This document shows, in pieces, positions 55,030 through 63,987 of a stretch of DNA of 64,000 nucleotides (its first letter is position 1; every line of letters begins with the position of its first letter). The notes under the pieces were generated by a model that saw only the letters and a program-made list of their open reading frames with translations, did no database searches and had not been told where the DNA came from. The DNA lies in the NCBI GenBank assembly GCA_016712525.1, contig JADJQX010000001.1, positions 1,984,001 to 2,048,000 of the forward strand, read 5' to 3'. The position numbers and the translations under genes are program-made. This stretch comes from Myxococcales bacterium. Its GTDB lineage: Bacteria > Myxococcota_A > Polyangia > Polyangiales > Polyangiaceae.

Positions 55030-56334
55030 TCACCAGCCGAGCTCGGTGCGAATGAACGGCGCGATCTCGGCGGTCATCCGCTGGTAGAGCGCGAACGTCG
55101 GGTGGTATTGGCACGCCCCGAGCTCGGCGTCGCTGGCGGGCATGAAGGTGAACGTCTTCACCTTGGTGTCGCCCGCGGCCACGCGCGCCGCGACCGCATC
55201 GGCGATCCCGCCGATCATCTTCGTGCGCGCCATGTAGGGCTGACCGTTGATGTCGTTCGTCGGGTAGAAGTTGCTCGTGGTCGGGCTCGTGGCCGCCACG
55301 ATGAGCGCGTTGGGGTTCTTGCTTCGCACCGTCTGGAGGAACTGGGCATAGGCCGTGGCGAACGCGGCCTGGGTCGGCGGAGGATCGACGCTCGGGTTCG
55401 AGAGGTCCGTGCCGCCCACCATGATCACGACCACGTGTGGCTGCCAACTCGTGAAGTCCCACGTGGGCGTCGCCGCTCGCGGGAGGGTGCGCGGGTAAGT
55501 GACATGAATGAGGTTCGTGTCGGTCGGGGTTTCGTTGTAGAGTACACCCGTCCCCGAGACGGTGGGCGCGTAGTCTTCGGCGTCGAGGGCCGTCGCCAAG
55601 AGCTGGATAAGGGACCGTCGCGCGTTGTGCACGGCGTTCGTCGAGCACGCGGCATCTCCACGATTGCCCTCGACCCCGTACCCCGAGAGCGTCGAATTGC
55701 CGATGATCTCGATGCGTCGCGCCTTTCGCGGGGGCGGCGGGAGCAATGCTCCCCCGTTCGGGAAGGTGATCCCCGAGAGCCGAAGCACTCCCGAGAAGGC
55801 CTCGGTGCGTTTGTAGACCTCGACGGTGTGGTCTCCCATGGGGAGGTTCTCGGCGAGCACCAAGGTCCGAGCTTGGGCGCCTTGCACACGAACGGAGGTG
55901 GGCGCCTGTCCGTCGACCGAGACCTCGAGCCAGGTCTCGTTGAAGCTGTCGCGCGCGGTGACCTCCGCGCCCGTCCCACGAAACTTCACGACCATGCGGC
56001 TCGCTGGATAGGCCGCGACCGCCTCGGCGCCCGAGAGATCCCATCGGCCGATGTACTGGACCGCGGGCATGGGGGGAGGTGCTGCGTCGGCTGCGTCCGC
56101 CGCGTCTGCGGCGTCGGTCGTCGCGTCCAGCGAGGCGTCCTTCGCGGCGTCTTCGGGGCGCGCGTCCGTGGCACCCGAGTCGACGGGGCTCGCCGCGTCG
56201 TTCGTGGGGAGTGACGTGTCGAGGTCGGCCGACGCATCGGTCGACGTGCCCGCGTCGTTCGTGGGGACGTCTCCTGCGCCCGAGCACGCGAAGAGCCCGA
56301 GCCCGACGAACGCCCAAACGATACCCCTCTTCAT
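55030..56334 (-). CDS. SGNH-hydrolase lipoprotein, carbohydrate-esterase-2-like, atypical nucleophile block
   Basis: 434 residues from the ATG at 56332-56334; a GTG at 56358 would add eight. The lipobox G-L-F-A-C (~17) is followed by an Asp/Ala/Ser linker (~20-80). A beta domain (Y-I-G-R-W-D-L-S, ~90-190) precedes the SGNH domain, the order of CE2 esterases. The usual G-D-S block reads G-N-S-T-L-S-G-Y-G (Asp replaced by Asn); the nucleophile Ser is kept. M-V-G-G-T-D-L-S stands for the GTND block and C-Q-Y-H-P-T-F for the catalytic His. It probably removes acetyl groups from surface or external glycans. Confidence 0.85.
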   Translation of the reverse strand: MKRGIVWAFVGLGLFACSGAGDVPTNDAGTSTDASADLDTSLPTNDAASPVDSGATDARPEDAAKDASLDATTDAADAADAADAAPPPMPAVQYIGRWDLSGAEAVAAYPASRMVVKFRGTGAEVTARDSFNETWLEVSVDGQAPTSVRVQGAQARTLVLAENLPMGDHTVEVYKRTEAFSGVLRLSGITFPNGGALLPPPPRKARRIEIIGNSTLSGYGVEGNRGDAACSTNAVHNARRSLIQLLATALDAEDYAPTVSGTGVLYNETPTDTNLIHVTYPRTLPRAATPTWDFTSWQPHVVVIMVGGTDLSNPSVDPPPTQAAFATAYAQFLQTVRSKNPNALIVAATSPTTSNFYPTNDINGQPYMARTKMIGGIADAVAARVAAGDTKVKTFTFMPASDAELGACQYHPTFALYQRMTAEIAPFIRTELGW

Positions 56335-56371
56335 CCTTCTAGAGGTACCACGTGCCACGCGGCGATGCCCG

Positions 56372-57217
56372 TTAGAGCTTCACTCCGCGCACCTTCTCCG
56401 ACATGCCGAGCACGGCCTTCATGATGCGCGGGTAGCGCGTCGGGAAGATGCGCACCATCGCCTCGATGAACGAAGCGTCGGGCCCCACGAGGATGCGCGG
56501 GAGATCGCGCTCCACGCCGCTCCAGATCGTGTCGGCGGCCTTTCGGGGGGACGTTCCGGCGACCCGCGCGAAGTGCTTCGAGAGCTCTTCGGTCGTGGTC
56601 GGAGCGCCCGAGGTGTTCTCGTAGTGCCTGCCGTTCGCGACGATGCCGGTGCGAACGCCGCCGGGGCACACGACCGAGACCTTCACGCGGCTCCCCGCGA
56701 GCTCTTGTGCGAGGGCCTCGGTGAACCCGCGGACCGCGAATTTACTGGCGTTGTAGGCCGATTGGCGCGGCACTCCGATGAGCCCGAACACGGACGACAC
56801 GTTGACGATGTGCCCCTCGTCGCGCCTCTTGAGCTGCGGGAGGAACGCCTCCGTGCCGCGGACGACGCCCCAGAAGTTGATGTCCATGAGCCACGCGAAG
56901 TCCTCGCGTTTCATCTTTCCGACCGAGTCGGAGAGCGAGACTCCCGCGTTGTTCACGACGACGTGCGCGCCTCCCATCTCGCGCTCCACAGTGGAGGCGA
57001 AGTCGTTCACGGCGTCGTCGCTGCGGACGTCGACCTGACGAACGAGGATGCGCCCGGGCGAGGCCCCCGTGAGCTTGGCGGTCTCCTCGAGACCTTCTTG
57101 GTTCCAGTCGGAGATGGCGATGCTCGCGCCCCTCTCGGCCGCGGAGATGGCGAGCGCGCGCCCGATGCCGGAGCCCGCGCCGGTGATCACGACGACCTTC
57201 TGGTTGAGAGTCTTCAC
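56372..57217 (-). CDS. Short-chain dehydrogenase/reductase
   Basis: 281 residues from a GTG at 57215-57217 with GGAGG upstream. The Rossmann motif is T-G-A-G-S-G-I-G (~13-20). N-N-A-G (~93), the catalytic Ser in V-N-V-S-S-V and Y-N-A-S-K (Tyr-Lys) are all present, so it is a full classical SDR. The C-terminal ~70 residues resemble the longer acyl- or lipid-related SDRs. It lies 11 bases after the PF10118-type pair and likely shares their TetR control. Confidence 0.93.
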   Translation of the reverse strand: MKTLNQKVVVITGAGSGIGRALAISAAERGASIAISDWNQEGLEETAKLTGASPGRILVRQVDVRSDDAVNDFASTVEREMGGAHVVVNNAGVSLSDSVGKMKREDFAWLMDINFWGVVRGTEAFLPQLKRRDEGHIVNVSSVFGLIGVPRQSAYNASKFAVRGFTEALAQELAGSRVKVSVVCPGGVRTGIVANGRHYENTSGAPTTTEELSKHFARVAGTSPRKAADTIWSGVERDLPRILVGPDASFIEAMVRIFPTRYPRIMKAVLGMSEKVRGVKL

Positions 57218-57228
57218 GGAGCCTCCGC

Positions 57229-58083
57229 TTATGCCGCTTCGTCTTTGGGTGTCGAGACCGCGCGATCGAGCCCGAGCTTCTCGCGCGCGCGCTCGAGGGC
57301 GGCCTCGGTGTCGCGATCCCAGGGGTGAAAGTCTCTTCGATAGTAGTCGAGGTACGCGGGCACGAGCTTGCGAAACCACCCCGGGTTTCCCCAGAGCGTC
57401 CACGCGCCGCGGACGTTCGAAAGGAACCCCCCGGACCGCGGATCTTTCTTCATGAGCTGCCGCTTCATCCACGCCACGTGGGTCGTGAAGCGAACCGTGA
57501 TGAGCATCATCACGAGCACGCGGCGCGCGTAGCTCCCGTCGACCTCTTGGTAGACGTCGAACGCGACGGCCTTGTGCTCGGTCTCCTCGACCGCGTGCCA
57601 GAGCCACAGCTTCTGCATCTCGGGTGCGAACCTCGCGAGCAGATCGGGCTCTTGGAGGAGCTGCTCGGCCATGATGGCCGTGAAGTGCTCGAGCGCGCAC
57701 GTGACGGCGAGCCGAAAGTGCGGTGAGGCCTTCTTCCCCAGCGCGATGCGCTCCCTCACGCTCGCGTAGAGCGGCTCCAAGTCGAACCCTCGCCACGCGA
57801 CCCACGCGTTGAAGGCCTCGTGCGCCTTCGCGTGCTCGGCCTCTTGGGCGAGGAAGTGCGCGACCTCTTTCCGAAGTGCCGGATCTTTCAGGTCTTTTCG
57901 GAAGTGGGCGACGGCCTCCATGAACATGCGCTCGCCGTCCGGGAACGACACGGAGAGCGCGTTCAAGAGGTGCGTGAGGGACGGTTCGCCGTCGCACCAG
58001 TACGTGGGGGCCTCGTCGAACGAGAAGCTCCCTTTGCGTACGGGGATGGTTCGTGGGGTTCGCGCGGTCGTCGTGGCGCTCAT
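57229..58083 (-). CDS. PF10118-type metal-dependent hydrolase-like protein, copy 1
   Basis: 284 residues from the ATG at 58081-58083. The chain is helical with Glu/His metal-binding patterns: F-L-A-Q-E-A-E-H-A-K-A-H-E (~100), A-L-E-H-F-T (~150) and E-E-T-E-H-K-A (~190). These fit PF10118 (predicted metal-dependent hydrolase), whose fold looks like a diiron ferritin-type bundle. Enzymatic function in this family is unproven. It is very close to the next gene upstream and forms a cluster with it and the SDR. Confidence 0.85.
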   Translation of the reverse strand: MSATTTARTPRTIPVRKGSFSFDEAPTYWCDGEPSLTHLLNALSVSFPDGERMFMEAVAHFRKDLKDPALRKEVAHFLAQEAEHAKAHEAFNAWVAWRGFDLEPLYASVRERIALGKKASPHFRLAVTCALEHFTAIMAEQLLQEPDLLARFAPEMQKLWLWHAVEETEHKAVAFDVYQEVDGSYARRVLVMMLITVRFTTHVAWMKRQLMKKDPRSGGFLSNVRGAWTLWGNPGWFRKLVPAYLDYYRRDFHPWDRDTEAALERAREKLGLDRAVSTPKDEAA

Positions 58084-58109
58084 GGAAACCTCCTCGTTCA
58101 CGATACGCC

Positions 58110-58967
58110 TCACGCCGCGACGGCGGCGATGGTCTCTTTTCCGTCGGGGTCGAAGCCGAGCTCTTCGCGCACCTTCCGGAGGAGCGCCGTCGTGTCGCGT
58201 TCCCACGGGTGAAAGCTCGGTTTGTAGTAGGCGAGGTACCCCGGCACGAGCCTGCGGAACCAGCCCTCTCTCCCCCAGGTCATGTCGAAGGCCGAGAGCC
58301 AGCGGCGAAGGCCCTGGGCCTCCGGGTCCTTTCGTACGAGCGTGTCGGTCATGCGAGAGACCGCGCCCATGAAGAGCACCGTCGTCACCGCCATCGTCAC
58401 GACGCGCGTCGTGTAGTCGCCTCCGGTCGCTTGGTACACGTCGAACGCGACGGCCTTGTGCTCCGACTCTTCGAGCGCGTGCCACTTCCACAGCGCGCGC
58501 ACCCCAGGATCGAATCTCTCGAGGAGCTCCGGGTGCTCGAGGAGCTGCTCGCCGAGGAGCGACGTGAAATGCTCGAGCGCGCACGTGACGGCGAGCTGGA
58601 CCCGCGGCGGAGCCTTGCGCGCCCGCGAGAGAAGCTTCACCACCACGTCGCGCTCGATGCCCTTCGTGTCGACACCGAGCCCGTCGAGCCACGCGTTGAA
58701 CGCCTCGTGCTCACGGGTGTGCGCGGCCTCTTGGCCGAGGAAACGCGCGACCTCCTGGCGGAGGGCCGGGTCGGTCAGGTGCTTCCGGTAGCGCGCGATC
58801 GAGTCCATGAAGAAGCGCTCCCCCTCGGGGAAGGCTGCCGAGAGGGCGCTCATGAGGTGCGACACGCGCGGGTCGCCCGCAAAGTAGTAGCGCGGGGACG
58901 AGAACGAGTGCTTCACGCGACGCACGGGCATGGGGCGCGGCGAACGCGCTTCGGGATGGCCTTCCAT
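58110..58967 (-). CDS. PF10118-type metal-dependent hydrolase-like protein, copy 2
   Basis: 285 residues; GAGG is four bases before the ATG. The same three metal-binding blocks are present: F-L-G-Q-E-A-A-H-T-R-E-H-E, A-L-E-H-F-T and E-E-S-E-H-K-A. It is the first gene of the minus-strand unit downstream of the TetR gene, with a paired TTGAC/GTCAA operator in front. Copies 1 and 2 probably arose by tandem duplication. Confidence 0.85.
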   Translation of the reverse strand: MEGHPEARSPRPMPVRRVKHSFSSPRYYFAGDPRVSHLMSALSAAFPEGERFFMDSIARYRKHLTDPALRQEVARFLGQEAAHTREHEAFNAWLDGLGVDTKGIERDVVVKLLSRARKAPPRVQLAVTCALEHFTSLLGEQLLEHPELLERFDPGVRALWKWHALEESEHKAVAFDVYQATGGDYTTRVVTMAVTTVLFMGAVSRMTDTLVRKDPEAQGLRRWLSAFDMTWGREGWFRRLVPGYLAYYKPSFHPWERDTTALLRKVREELGFDPDGKETIAAVAA

Positions 58968-58988
58968 GAGACCTCATTCTGCGCCCTG

Positions 58989-59025
58989 TTGACCCGTAGT
59001 CAATAGCCAATTGAACGAAGGTCAA
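58989..59025. promoter_or_regulatory. Paired TetR-type operator
   Basis: TTGAC-N5-GTCAA at 58989-59003 is a perfect dyad. TTGAA-N5-GTCAA at 59011-59025 is a one-base variant, offset by 22 bp (about two helical turns). Both lie just upstream of the PF10118 copy 2 start and downstream of the TetR gene. TetR dimers often bind such 15-bp dyads. Confidence 0.6.
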
Positions 59026-59051
59026 TAGCGCCGGAGGGCCTGCGAGGCCGT

Positions 59052-59762
59052 TCAGGTGACGCGCTTCGTGACCTTGCTCGTGGCGGCGTCGAACATCTTC
59101 TTCGCGCCTCGCACGGCGTGGATCGCGCCCTTGGCGAGCACGGCGGGCCACGACTTGGCCACGTGCGAGACGCACGTCGCGAAGGTCGCGAGGGCGAGCT
59201 CGAGCGGCTCCTCGAGGGGCACACCTTCGCGCGCGGCCCACTCGAGGCTGAGCGCCTCGACGAAGCCGATCCATCCACGCAACGCGAGCACGAGGCGAGG
59301 ATCGTCCTTCTCGGGGAAGGGCATACCCTCGAGGATCCGGTCGAGGAGCCGCTGCCTCGTGCGCTCGAGGATCTTCGCGATCTCCCCCGACGCGCGCCCG
59401 CGCATGAGCGCCACGAACCCGCCGCGGTGGGTCTCGACGTACTGGAAGTACGCGCGCACGCCGTGGGTGAGCCGCTCCACGGGAGGCAGGCTCTCGTCGG
59501 GCTCGGTCATCTCGAGGAGCTTCTCGGCGGCCTCTTCGACACACGCGCTGAAGAAGTCCTTTTTTGTCGGGAAATAGTGGTAAATCAGCCCCTTCGAGAT
59601 GGCGAGCCGCTTCGCGACGTCGTCGAGGCTCACCTCGTCGTAGTCGGTCGACGAGAAGAGCTGCATGCCGAGGTCGAGGAGCTGCGCGCGCCTCTCGTCC
59701 ACCTCGAGGCGCACGCGCGGGTGGCTCGCCGCGCCCTTTTTCGTCGTCTTCTTGGCGGCCAT
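59052..59762 (-). CDS. TetR-family transcriptional regulator
   Basis: 236 residues. The N-terminus is Lys-rich. The helix-turn-helix (about 22-70) contains S-L-D-D-V-A-K-R-L-A-I-S-K-G-L-I-Y-H-Y-F, the classic TetR block. The larger C-terminal helical domain binds an unknown ligand. The ATG overlaps the stop of the glutamine-synthetase-like gene (TGATG), so the two are coupled. The likely target is the operator at 58989-59025 and the genes after it. Confidence 0.94.
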   Translation of the reverse strand: MAAKKTTKKGAASHPRVRLEVDERRAQLLDLGMQLFSSTDYDEVSLDDVAKRLAISKGLIYHYFPTKKDFFSACVEEAAEKLLEMTEPDESLPPVERLTHGVRAYFQYVETHRGGFVALMRGRASGEIAKILERTRQRLLDRILEGMPFPEKDDPRLVLALRGWIGFVEALSLEWAAREGVPLEEPLELALATFATCVSHVAKSWPAVLAKGAIHAVRGAKKMFDAATSKVTKRVT

Positions 59763-61129
59763 CAAATGATCTCGAAGTAGCGCTCGAGCTCCCAATCGGT
59801 GACGGCGCGCTCGTACTGGCGCACCTCCCACTCGCGGGTCCGAACGTAGTGATCGACGAAGGCCTCGCCGAGCACGTCGCGTGCGGCTTGGCTCGCCTCG
59901 AGGCGCGCGGTCGCGTCGCGGAGGCTCCGCGGGAGGACGAGGCGTGGATCGCGGGTGCCCGAGGCGTCGCCTCGTGAGGGCGCGGGGGCGGTGAGCCCGT
60001 GCCGGATGCCGTAGAGGCCCGCCGCGAGGCACGTGGCGATCGCGACGTAGGGGTTCATGTCGGCCGCGGTCTGGCGGTACTCGAGCCTCGTCCCCGACTC
60101 GCCGCCCTCGATGGCGCGGATGGCGCAGGTGCGGTTCTCGAGGCCCCACGTGGCCGTGAGCGGCGCCCACACCCCGGGCACGTAGCGTTTGTACGCGTTC
60201 ACGGTGGGCGCATAGAGCGCGGTGAGCTCGGGCATGAGCGCGATCTGGCCGGCGAGGTAGCTCCGCGCGACGTCGGAGAGTGAGCCCTCGCTGCCCGCAC
60301 CGTAGAACACGTTCGCCTTCTCGCCGTTCGCACCTGCGCTCCAGAGCGACTGATGGAGGTGCCCGCTCGACCCGGGGAGCTTCTCGTTCCACTTGGCCAT
60401 GAACGTGGGCACGAGGCCGTGGCGGTGGGCGATCTCCTTCGCTTGCGTCTTGAAGAGGGCGGCCTTGTCGGCCATGCGCAGCGCCTCGTCGTAGCGGAGC
60501 GCGACCTCGTACACGCCAGGGCCCGTCTCGGTGTGCAGACCCTCGATGGGGATGTCGAACGCGAGCGACTCGTTCCAGAGAGACTCACAAAACGCCTTGT
60601 TTTCGGCCGTGCGGAGCCACGAGTACCCGAACATGCCCGGCGAGAGCGGCGTGAGCTTTTTGTAACCCTTCTCTCGGATCGACTCGGGGGTCTCCTTGAA
60701 GACGAAGAACTCGAGCTCGGCCGCGAACGTCGCCGAGTAACCGAGGGCCTTCGCGTCGGCGAGGACCTTCTTCAAGAGGCCTCGTGGGCACGCGGGGTGG
60801 GCGGCGCCCTCTTTGGTCACGAAGTCGACGAGGAACGCCGCCGTGTCGGGCTCGTTCGGGAGCACACGAAACGTCGACAGATCCACGGTCGCGTGGGTGT
60901 CGGGGTAGCCCGAGTCCCAGCCGGTGACCTTCACGTTGTCGTAGAGCACGTCGTGGAGATCCCACCCGAAGATGACGTCGCAGAAGCCGAAGCCGCTCTT
61001 CATGGCGCTCTCGAACTTGTCGACCGAGACGTACTTTCCGCGGAGCACGCCGTCGATGTCGAAGCCGCCCACCTTCACCTTGCGGATGCCCTTGGTCCGG
61101 AACGCCTCGAGGATTTCGCTGGGAGTCAT
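59762..61129 (-). CDS. Glutamine-synthetase-family ligase (type III / gamma-glutamyl-amine-like)
   Basis: 455 residues from the ATG at 61127-61129. The N-terminal beta-grasp half has V-G-G-F-D-I-D-G and the metal-binding F-A-A-E-L-E-F-F. The C-terminal catalytic half has P-G-S-S-G-H-L-H-Q-S, N-R-T-C-A-I-R and E-Y-R-Q-T-A-A-D-M-N-P. The length and spelling are closer to GlnA-like and PuuA-like enzymes, which join glutamate to amines, than to the main GlnA (F-M-P-K-P is replaced by F-M-A-K-W). It is coupled to the TetR gene downstream. The substrate is not known. Confidence 0.85.
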   Translation of the reverse strand: MTPSEILEAFRTKGIRKVKVGGFDIDGVLRGKYVSVDKFESAMKSGFGFCDVIFGWDLHDVLYDNVKVTGWDSGYPDTHATVDLSTFRVLPNEPDTAAFLVDFVTKEGAAHPACPRGLLKKVLADAKALGYSATFAAELEFFVFKETPESIREKGYKKLTPLSPGMFGYSWLRTAENKAFCESLWNESLAFDIPIEGLHTETGPGVYEVALRYDEALRMADKAALFKTQAKEIAHRHGLVPTFMAKWNEKLPGSSGHLHQSLWSAGANGEKANVFYGAGSEGSLSDVARSYLAGQIALMPELTALYAPTVNAYKRYVPGVWAPLTATWGLENRTCAIRAIEGGESGTRLEYRQTAADMNPYVAIATCLAAGLYGIRHGLTAPAPSRGDASGTRDPRLVLPRSLRDATARLEASQAARDVLGEAFVDHYVRTREWEVRQYERAVTDWELERYFEII

Positions 61130-61282
61130 GAGCCCGAGGGTACACGAGGCCCGCGGCCTTTCGGCGTGTGTCCTCGGCCGGGGGCCATTTCGGGCGTGAC
61201 TCTCCGCGTCGTGGACGCACCCCGAAAAAAACGACGAGAGGCAGGCAACGAATCCGTCGGGGCTGCCGAGAGAGGGGGCACC

Positions 61283-62014
61283 ATGCGACTCCTCCCTCTC
61301 GCGCCGATCCTCTTCGTGCTCACCCAGACCGTGCTCACGGTCGCCCCTTCGCAGGTCCACGCGGCGCCGCGAATGTCGGTCGCGCCCGCCCGAGCCCCCT
61401 CGCGCGCCACCCGCGACGAGGCCCTCGCGAGGGCGTTCGGCGCGAGCTTCGGGGGCAGCTTCCGTGCGACCCGCCAGGGGGACGCCGTCGTGCTCGATGC
61501 CGACCCGAAGGCGCCCCGGTCGCGTGCCTATCCTATGGAAAATACACGATTATTCCGCGCTGTGCTGCGGGCCGAGGCCGAGACGCTCGGAGGCGATCCG
61601 GGCGACGACTTTCGGGTGCAAGGGTACTTCGGCGAGCCGCCCCCGGAGCCCACCTACCTCGAGGCCGCGCAGCGTCTCGGCGCCACCGAGACGGCCTCGG
61701 CGCGGCCGCTCGTGCGCGCGTGGTTCGACGACGCCGGGCACCTCGTGCGCGTGCAGATCGTCGGTGAGGCCATGCGCGGTGTGTCGAGGCTCCCGAGGTC
61801 GCCCCGGTACGACGACGCGACCGCCTCCGTGTGTGCCCTGAGAGGCTCGGTCGCCAAGCCCGAGGGGCTCAAGGTCACCCTCGTGGTCGCCCGTCGTCAC
61901 GACGGCACTCCGTACCTTGCGTGGAACGTGCGCGCGCTCCCGGGCGCGGGAGTGTTCGACGCCGACGTGGACGCGCTCACGTGCGCGGTGGTCGTGCACG
62001 AGGACAAGCGCTGA
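61283..62014 (+). CDS. Exported hypothetical protein
   Basis: 243 residues from the ATG at 61283. The signal peptide (L-L-P-L-A-P-I-L-F-V-L) ends at V-H-A. The mature chain has Y-L-E-A-A-Q-R-L-G and a final V-V-V-H-E-D. No catalytic motif or family is recognised. It is divergent from the glutamine-synthetase-like gene and converges with the membrane protein gene, 7 bases apart. Confidence 0.65.
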   Translation: MRLLPLAPILFVLTQTVLTVAPSQVHAAPRMSVAPARAPSRATRDEALARAFGASFGGSFRATRQGDAVVLDADPKAPRSRAYPMENTRLFRAVLRAEAETLGGDPGDDFRVQGYFGEPPPEPTYLEAAQRLGATETASARPLVRAWFDDAGHLVRVQIVGEAMRGVSRLPRSPRYDDATASVCALRGSVAKPEGLKVTLVVARRHDGTPYLAWNVRALPGAGVFDADVDALTCAVVVHEDKR

Positions 62015-62021
62015 CGCCGCG

Positions 62022-63899
62022 TCAGGGCGACAGATCGCTCACCTCGAAGGCGCCGCGCGTCGTGACCGTGCGGCGGACGAGCTGCGAGGCGACGGGGTCG
62101 TCGGGCGCGTAGGGGCGGAGCTCGTCGAGCACCTTCGAGAGGTTCTCTCGTTCACCGATGGCGCCGAGGCCGAGGGCGCGCGCGCGGAGCAGGTGGGCGA
62201 CGAGCCGCTGGAGCCCTACGTCGCGGCCGGGGCCGGCGACCTCGTTCGTCAAAAATGCCCGTCGTTTCGCGGCTTTCTCGAGGGCGAGGCGCCGGTCGCT
62301 CGGGCCCTGCGGCTCGGGCTCGAAGCGGGAGAAGAGGCCGTCGGGGACGAGGTGCTTCGCGAGGCTCGGCTTCCACTTCGGGTCGAACGTGAGCAGCAGC
62401 GGGCGCGCGGCGCCGAGGGCCGAGAGCGACCACTCCTCCGGGAGCGTGCCGAGGGCGAGGTCGCGGTAGAGCCCGGCGAGCTTCGGCTCGAAGTCGACCG
62501 CGTCGCGCGCGAGCGTGCTCTTGAGATCGTAGGTCGGAAAGAGCTCGATGTCCTCGCGCGCGAGGCCCGCGGCGCGCGTGGCCTGGATGCGCTCGAGCAC
62601 ACGCGGGTCGGACACGAGCACGATCGCCGCGGGGGGAGCCGGGCCGAGCGACGCGACAGCGAAGGCGTGCGCCGCGTTCTTCGAGAGCGTCTGGCGGCGC
62701 GTGAAGGCGTCGTCCGCGGCGCGCACCGGGAGCGTCCACTCGAGCACGACGAGCAACGCCGCGCTCGCCGGAGCGAACGGTACCTTCACGGCGCGCACGC
62801 GGCGCACGAGCTCGAAGAGGCCCGACCCCGCGAACGCGCCTGCCGCGGCGAGCGCGACGAGCACGAGCGCCGAGTACCGAACAGGTCCGAACGACAGATC
62901 GAGGGCACGCGAAAGGGGCGCGCCGAGGGTGAGCACGAGCAGCACGGCGCCACGCGCGCGTGTCTCTCGGTTCGCGAGCGTGAGGTACGCGCCGAACGCC
63001 GCGGCGCCACCGAAGAGGAACCCGACGTCGTCTCGAACGAACACGCGCACGGACGAGCGCGCGAGCGCCGTTTCGCCGAGCGGCGCGCCGAAGAGCTCAC
63101 GGCTCGCGGTCAGCGGGCTGCCCTTGGTCGCCAGAGCGAGAGCGAGCGGCACGAGGCCGAGGGCGAACGCCGCCACCACCCGGAGCGCGCGCCGACGTGA
63201 CGGAAGAGACGGCTTTTTCCCTGCGAACGCCAGCGGCACGAGCGCCGCGACGAGCGCCACCGCGCCGACGAGGGGCTCCCACCCGAACGCACATCCGATC
63301 ACGAAGGCCAACCGAGCGGCGCCCGGTTTCTCTTCGAGGCCGAGGTAGGCCGCGAGCAGCACGAGCGTGGCTCCGGTCGCCGTGCCCCCGACAGCGGAGC
63401 CCTCGACTTGCCAGGGAGGCGAAGCGAACGCGGTGATCACCCCGAGGGCCACGACCGCGTGCGAGAGGCGAGATTTTGGCTTCTTCGTGCCATCTCCACG
63501 CGCGAGGGGCTCGCCGAGGAGGAACGTCAGCCACGCCCCGAGCCCGCACACGACGGCCACGGCGAGGCTCGCTCGAAACGCACGTGTACCGAGGGGGAGG
63601 GCCATGAACGGGGCCGCGAGCCACGCATCGAGCGCGCGAAAGACGCCGGTGAACCCGAGCCCGAGCACACGGAGCGTCGCCGCGTCGTGGGTGGCCGCGG
63701 GGCTCGAGCGCGCCCCGAGGATGGCGACGGCGACCGGCGCGACGAAGCAGAGCCACGCGAACACGAGGCCCGTCCGCCCCCCGCTCGTGGGCGCGGGCGA
63801 CGCGTCTCTCGTCGACGACGAAGGCTTCGGGTCGGAGGCCACGCCCCCACGTATCAGAGGGGCCGCGAGAGGGGAAAATTCCCAGTGAAGATGCCCCAC
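62022..63899 (-). CDS. Polytopic membrane protein, GT-C-like
   Basis: 625 residues from a GTG at 63897-63899; the start is uncertain, and a GTG at 63842 would drop 19 residues. There are about ten hydrophobic helices in the first ~420 residues. The soluble C-terminal ~200 residues contain V-L-V-S-D-P-R and are charged. The layout fits membrane glycosyltransferases of the GT-C/DUF2723 type, where a sugar is moved from a lipid carrier, but no catalytic Asp loop can be fixed with certainty. Confidence 0.65.
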   Translation of the reverse strand: MGHLHWEFSPLAAPLIRGGVASDPKPSSSTRDASPAPTSGGRTGLVFAWLCFVAPVAVAILGARSSPAATHDAATLRVLGLGFTGVFRALDAWLAAPFMALPLGTRAFRASLAVAVVCGLGAWLTFLLGEPLARGDGTKKPKSRLSHAVVALGVITAFASPPWQVEGSAVGGTATGATLVLLAAYLGLEEKPGAARLAFVIGCAFGWEPLVGAVALVAALVPLAFAGKKPSLPSRRRALRVVAAFALGLVPLALALATKGSPLTASRELFGAPLGETALARSSVRVFVRDDVGFLFGGAAAFGAYLTLANRETRARGAVLLVLTLGAPLSRALDLSFGPVRYSALVLVALAAAGAFAGSGLFELVRRVRAVKVPFAPASAALLVVLEWTLPVRAADDAFTRRQTLSKNAAHAFAVASLGPAPPAAIVLVSDPRVLERIQATRAAGLAREDIELFPTYDLKSTLARDAVDFEPKLAGLYRDLALGTLPEEWSLSALGAARPLLLTFDPKWKPSLAKHLVPDGLFSRFEPEPQGPSDRRLALEKAAKRRAFLTNEVAGPGRDVGLQRLVAHLLRARALGLGAIGERENLSKVLDELRPYAPDDPVASQLVRRTVTTRGAFEVSDLSP

Positions 63900-63987
63900 C
63901 CGAAGCGGACGACGCCGCGCGTCGCCCGGCTCCCACGAACGCGGTCGAAGGTGCTAGCCTCCGCCCGGTTTCCCCCTTCATCCGTGT

